The translations under genes and the position numbers were made by a program. From SURF-21 sp964510515 (GTDB taxonomy: Bacteria; Actinomycetota; Geothermincolia; Geothermincolales; RBG-13-55-18), in NCBI GenBank assembly GCA_964510515.1, contig CAZEAU010000005.1, positions 1 through 64,000 on the forward strand: DNA of 64,000 nt. The letters are read 5' to 3'. Below the pieces are notes generated by a model. It did no database searches, had not been told where the DNA came from, and worked only from the letters and a program-made list of their open reading frames with translations. Shown piece by piece: positions 60,748-64,000 of this stretch (positions are counted from its first letter, which is position 1; the number at the start of each line of letters is the position of its first letter).

Positions 60748-61278
60748 TCAGGTGCTCCCGCCGCCTCGCGGGACGTCCGCCCCGGGGGCCAGCTCTCCGT
60801 GCAGGACGCGCAGGGACTCCACCCGGCTCTCGCGGTCGGTCCTCTCCAGGATGAGCACGCCGTCGAGGTGGTCCATCTCGTGCTGGAAGACGCGCGCCAT
60901 CCAGCCCTCCGCCCGCACCCGACGGATCCCCCCGGAGAGGTCGGCATACTCGAGCTCGAGGGCCCGATGCCTGGGTACGGGCATCACCGCCCCGGGGAGG
61001 CTGAGGCAACCCTCGTATTCCTCCTCCATCTCCTCGGAGGCGGAGACGACGCGGGGGTTGATGCATTCAACGATCTCACCCTCCCGCTCGAAGACGAAGA
61101 CCCTCTTCACCACGCCGATCTGATTGGCGGAAAGGCCCGCCCCGCCCGGCTGGGGCAGGGAGTCGATGAGGTCCTTGACCAGCCGCTCCGTCTCCGGGCC
61201 GATCTCCTCGACCTCCCGACACCTCTCCTTCAGTACCGGGTCCCCGAAAGTCCTTATAGGCAGTATGGCCACGAGCAT
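60748..61278 (-). CDS. def: Peptide deformylase
   Basis: 176-residue metallo-deformylase removing the N-terminal formyl group from new proteins. Three motifs: GAGLSANQIG, EEYEGCLSLPG (Cys metal ligand) and QHEMDHLDG (two His ligands plus catalytic Glu). Start ATG with GGGAGGTG just upstream. The C-terminal 30 residues are a short extension. Partner of fmt downstream. Confidence 0.96.
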   Translation of the reverse strand: MLVAILPIRTFGDPVLKERCREVEEIGPETERLVKDLIDSLPQPGGAGLSANQIGVVKRVFVFEREGEIVECINPRVVSASEEMEEEYEGCLSLPGAVMPVPRHRALELEYADLSGGIRRVRAEGWMARVFQHEMDHLDGVLILERTDRESRVESLRVLHGELAPGADVPRGGGST

Positions 61279-61326
61279 TCACCTCCCCGGGGCGACGCCG
61301 CCGCTCCTGTGCGGTCGGGAGCCGGC

Positions 61327-62523
61327 TTAGAGCCCGGCCTCGCGGCGCAGCAGCTCCGCCTTGTCCGCTTGCTCCCAGGTAAAATCCTTGTCCAGGCGGC
61401 CGAAATGGCCGTAGGCGGCGGTCTGCAGGTAAATCGGCCGGCGCAGCTTGAGGTCCCGGATGATCGCCGCCGGACGCAGGTCGAAGTATTCGCGGATGAG
61501 GGCTTCAATGTTCTCGAGATCGACCTTCTCCGTGGAGAAGGCGTCGACCATCACCGATACGGGGTGGGCGACCCCGATGGCGTAAGCCAGTTGCACCTCG
61601 AAGCGGTCCGCCAGGCCGGCGGCCACGACGTTCTTGGCCACATAGCGTGCGGCGTAGGCGGCCGAGCGGTCGACCTTGGTGGCGTCCTTGCCGGAAAAAC
61701 AGCCCCCGCCGTGCCGCGCCATGCCGCCGTAGGTGTCCACGATTATCTTGCGCCCGGTGAGGCCGGTATCGCCCATGGGGCCGCCGGTGACGAATTTTCC
61801 CGTGGGGTTGACCAGCACGCGCAGGCTGCGGTCGTACATCTCCGGCGGCAGCACGGGGCGGATGACGTGCTCGATGAGGTCCGGCTTCATCGACTCCTCG
61901 ATGTCCACGTTGGGGTGGTGCTGGGAGGAAAGCAGCACGGTGTCAATCCTCACCGGCCTGTCGCCCTCGTACTCCACCGTTACCTGGCTCTTGCCGTCCG
62001 GCCTGAGATAGGGGAGTATCCCCCCCTTCCTCACTTCCGTGAGGCGCTGGCAGAGCTTATGCGCCAGCGATATGGACATGGGCATGAATTCCTCGGTCTC
62101 GTTGCAGGCATAACCAAACATCATCCCCTGGTCCCCCGCTCCCAGGGAATCCAGCATGTCGTCCTCCACCTCGCCCAGCCTTTCCTCCATGGCGTGATCC
62201 ACGCCCTGGGCGATGTCCGGAGACTGCGGGTCGATGGAGACCATGACCCCGCAGGTCTCGTGGTCGAAGCCGTACTTGGCGCGGGTATAGCCGATGCCCT
62301 CGATGGTCCTGCGGGCGATGTGGGGGATGTCCACGTAAGTCGTGGTGGTCATCTCTCCCGCCACCACCACCAGTCCCGTGGTCACCAGCGTCTCCACCGC
62401 GACTCTGCCCAGCGGGTCATCGCGATAGACCTCGTCGAGTATGGCATCCGATATCTGGTCGGCTATCTTGTCCGGGTGTCCCTCGGTTACCGACTCCGAC
62501 GTGAACAGGTGGCGTCTGGACAC
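61327..62523 (-). CDS. metK: S-adenosylmethionine synthetase
   Basis: 398-residue MetK making S-adenosylmethionine from Met and ATP. Motifs: LFTSESVTEGHPDKIADQIS, GAGDQGMMFGYACNET, the P-loop GGCFSGKDATKVDRSAAYAAR and GHFGRLD at the C-terminus. GTG 62523 chosen (AAAGGAG upstream; family start SRRHLFTSESV), although an ATG is further upstream at 62586. A TATAAT at 62588-62593 on the minus strand, about 65 bases upstream, is a probable -10 element. No SAM riboswitch is evident. Confidence 0.95.
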   Translation of the reverse strand: MSRRHLFTSESVTEGHPDKIADQISDAILDEVYRDDPLGRVAVETLVTTGLVVVAGEMTTTTYVDIPHIARRTIEGIGYTRAKYGFDHETCGVMVSIDPQSPDIAQGVDHAMEERLGEVEDDMLDSLGAGDQGMMFGYACNETEEFMPMSISLAHKLCQRLTEVRKGGILPYLRPDGKSQVTVEYEGDRPVRIDTVLLSSQHHPNVDIEESMKPDLIEHVIRPVLPPEMYDRSLRVLVNPTGKFVTGGPMGDTGLTGRKIIVDTYGGMARHGGGCFSGKDATKVDRSAAYAARYVAKNVVAAGLADRFEVQLAYAIGVAHPVSVMVDAFSTEKVDLENIEALIREYFDLRPAAIIRDLKLRRPIYLQTAAYGHFGRLDKDFTWEQADKAELLRREAGL

Positions 62524-62754
62524 ATCCACTCCTTTCCCTTCCGCATCGCTCGCTGCGCCATGCGCTTTCGTTTCCTCCAACCGCATAATTATACACTTCA
62601 GTGGGCGGTTTATCCCCGGCAGAGGTCATGGAGGCGGGGTATGCGCATGCTCCCGTGCCGCGAAGAAGCGCCGCCTCCCCCCTGTCGCCCCCCGGGTCGG
62701 TCAGCGGGACGCAACCCGCGCAGGACGGGTGCTCGCGCCGCCCCGCGCGGGGCT

Positions 62755-62991
62755 CTACTTGTAGATGAAGATTAGGATGAGGGTGGAGATGACGAAGACC
62801 GTGGCGCTGGCGATGGTCATGCGGTCGAGGTTCTTCTGCACGATCTGGGTGCCCGCCGCCCCGCCCATGGAGGCCCCGCCGAAGAGGCTGGACATGCCGC
62901 CGCCCTTGCCCGAGTGCAGGAGCACGAAAACGATCATGGCAAAGCTGGATGCGAAGAACAGGGCCAGCATGATGTACTTGAGAACGTCCAT
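62755..62991 (-). CDS. secG: Preprotein translocase subunit SecG
   Basis: 78-residue SecG: two membrane helices (IMLALFFASSFAMIVFVLLH and TIASATVFVISTLILIFIYK) around the glycine-rich loop SGKGGGMSSLFGGA. Non-essential SecYEG component. ATG 62991 chosen, with AAGGAGGT ten bases upstream. Follows tpiA, as in the gap-pgk-tpiA-secG cluster. Confidence 0.94.
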   Translation of the reverse strand: MDVLKYIMLALFFASSFAMIVFVLLHSGKGGGMSSLFGGASMGGAAGTQIVQKNLDRMTIASATVFVISTLILIFIYK

Positions 62992-63090
62992 TCCTTCCAT
63001 ACCTCCTTGCACAAGAGGTTATTCTAGCACATACGGCCGCGGCGCGGCCGTTCGAGCCCGCAGGGGAGGCAAAGCCCCGAGCTCAAGCGC

Positions 63091-63852
63091 TTATTCCACC
63101 GCCGCGACTATGGCCGCGAAATCGCCGGCCTTGAGGCTCGCCCCCCCCACCAGGGCGCCGTCGATGTCCTCCATGGCCAGGATCTCCCGCGCGTTGTCCG
63201 GCTTCACGCTTCCCCCGTAGAGAACACGCAGCGCCGCCGCCGTGTCTTCTCCGCGGGCGGCGGCGACCCACCCGCGGATGAAGGAGCACATCTCCTGGGC
63301 GTCTTCAGGGGTAGCGGTGCGGCCCGTGCCGATGGCCCAGATGGGCTCGTAGGCGACGACTATCCCGGCTGCCTCGTCCGCCTCCAGCGGCTTCAACCCC
63401 GCCTCGAGCTGGCCCTGCACCTTGGCCGCAGCCCCGCCCGCCTCCCTCTCCTGCAGGGTCTCGCCCACGCAAAGGATGGGAGTCATGGCGGAATCGATCA
63501 CCGCGCGCAGCTTGCTGGCGATGAAGGCGTCCTGCTCGCCCATGATCTCGCGCCGTTCGGAGTGGCCGGCGATGACGTAGGTGACGCCGACGGCCTTGAG
63601 CATCGCCGGCGACACCTCGCCGGTGAAAGCGCCCTCCTCCTCGGGATAGACGTCCTGTGCCCCCAGGCTTATGGCGGACCCGAGCTCGGCGAGGATGCGC
63701 GCCACGTCCGCGAGGGCGGTGAAGGGCGGGCAGACGGCGGTCTCTGCGCCGCCGAGGCCCTCCAGCAGGGGCGCCAGTTCCCGCACCAGCTCCATGGCCT
63801 CCACGTTGGTCTTATACATCTTCCAGTTGCCGGCAATGAGAGGTTTCCTCAC
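63091..63852 (-). CDS. tpiA: Triosephosphate isomerase
   Basis: 253-residue TIM. NWKMYKT (Asn, Lys), IAGHSERR (catalytic His), the catalytic Glu in VVAYEPIWAIGTGRTA, and GGSVKPDNA near the C-terminus. Interconverts dihydroxyacetone phosphate and glyceraldehyde 3-phosphate. ATG 63852; 11 bases after the pgk stop. Confidence 0.97.
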   Translation of the reverse strand: MRKPLIAGNWKMYKTNVEAMELVRELAPLLEGLGGAETAVCPPFTALADVARILAELGSAISLGAQDVYPEEEGAFTGEVSPAMLKAVGVTYVIAGHSERREIMGEQDAFIASKLRAVIDSAMTPILCVGETLQEREAGGAAAKVQGQLEAGLKPLEADEAAGIVVAYEPIWAIGTGRTATPEDAQEMCSFIRGWVAAARGEDTAAALRVLYGGSVKPDNAREILAMEDIDGALVGGASLKAGDFAAIVAAVE

Positions 63853-63863
63853 GCTTATTCCCC

Positions 63864-64000
63864 CTATCCGTCCGCGTCGTCCAATGCTTGCACCCCCGGG
63901 AGGACCTTTCCCTCCAGGAGTTCCATGCAGGCGCCCCCCCCGGTGGAGATATGGGTGAAGGAGGCCCCCAGGCCGTATTTCTCTATCGCCGCTATGGTGT
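63864..64000 (-). CDS. pgk: Phosphoglycerate kinase, C-terminal end (cut by the window)
   Basis: The minus strand from the right edge reads TIAAIEKYGLGASFTHISTG then GGACMELLEGKVLPGVQALD and stops at 63864. This matches the last 44 residues of phosphoglycerate kinase (ISTGGGA ... LPG). The gene continues past the end of the window. The order pgk-tpiA-secG supports the call. Confidence 0.9.
   Translation of the reverse strand, partial: TIAAIEKYGLGASFTHISTGGGACMELLEGKVLPGVQALDDADG

Noticed and set aside
62524..62754. Possible SAM riboswitch before metK
   Set aside because: No conserved stem set or expression platform of the known SAM classes could be seen; only a TATAAT-like element.
60064..62775. 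903-codon plus-strand frame opposite fmt, def and metK
   Set aside because: Antisense shadow across three well-supported minus-strand genes.

Overview
The window is about two-thirds G+C, densely packed, and reads as core chromosome of a bacterium from the Actinobacteria side of the tree. The main evidence is gene order. A recA-recX ... miaB ... miaA-dapF ... hflX block, a pgk-tpiA-secG block, a metK ... def-fmt-rsmB block and an FHA(GarA-like)-MerR(FtsR-like) ... BFN-nuclease block are all arranged as known from actinobacterial chromosomes. A DUF2993 protein and a probable RsiG-type anti-sigma factor add to this. The class III (oxygen-sensitive) ribonucleotide reductase, the LL-diaminopimelate aminotransferase route to lysine, and ribonuclease Y and SpoVS beside recA suggest an anaerobic, deep-branching actinobacterial lineage rather than a classical aerobic one. 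The lineage is an inference from gene content.

Layout, left to right. 1-1.2 kb: two truncated genes head to head (an adenylate-forming ligase fragment and a radical-SAM C-terminus). 1.4-9.5 kb (+): an unknown acidic protein, a DHH-CBS-tRNA nucleotidyltransferase fusion, a site-2 protease, an HD protein, trpS, scpA, scpB and an RluB-type pseudouridine synthase. 9.6-18.9 kb (+): aromatic amino-acid genes aroH, aroF, tyrA, aroA, then cmk, a DUF512 radical-SAM protein, der, plsY and gpsA. 18.9-25.4 kb (+): a DUF2993 lipoprotein-like protein, then an NrdR-controlled anaerobic RNR operon (nrdR, intein-containing nrdD, a small thioredoxin-like protein, nrdG, DUF3786) and a PadR regulator. 25.6-38 kb: mostly minus strand, looser, with three gaps above 300 bases. 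It holds an acyl-CoA synthetase, a membrane GAF-PAS protein, small redox or zinc-ribbon proteins, a divergent SufR-like regulator, the BFN nuclease, hpt, dacA, an FtsR-like MerR protein, a GarA-like FHA protein, the RsiG-like protein, LipM and an isochorismatase-fold protein. 38-46 kb (-): an NDP-sugar pyrophosphorylase fused to a degenerate phosphomannomutase, an MBL-fold hydrolase, pgsA, tRNA-Pro(GGG), a GGEEF diguanylate cyclase and hflX. 46-58.3 kb (-): dapL, dapF, miaA, AMMECR1, a LigB/MEMO-like protein, miaB, a TIM-barrel isomerase, DUF948, spoVS, a GHKL ATPase, rny, recX and recA. 58.4-64 kb (-): rsmB, fmt, def, metK, secG, tpiA and the 3' end of pgk.

Functional links. The shikimate/tyrosine genes form one plus-strand run. 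The RNR genes form a regulon marked by a good palindromic NrdR box over the promoter. A c-di-GMP synthase with an inhibitory I-site and a protein carrying nearly the complete RsiG c-di-GMP-binding signature lie within 8 kb of each other, suggesting a c-di-GMP/sigma-factor switch. No complete mobile element, CRISPR array, rRNA or defence island is visible. The most unusual items are the NrdD mini-intein, the single-motif RsiG-like protein, the sugar-phosphate mutase domain that has lost its catalytic loops, an apparent AUA start codon, and the zinc-ribbon FHA protein with an ETT motif.
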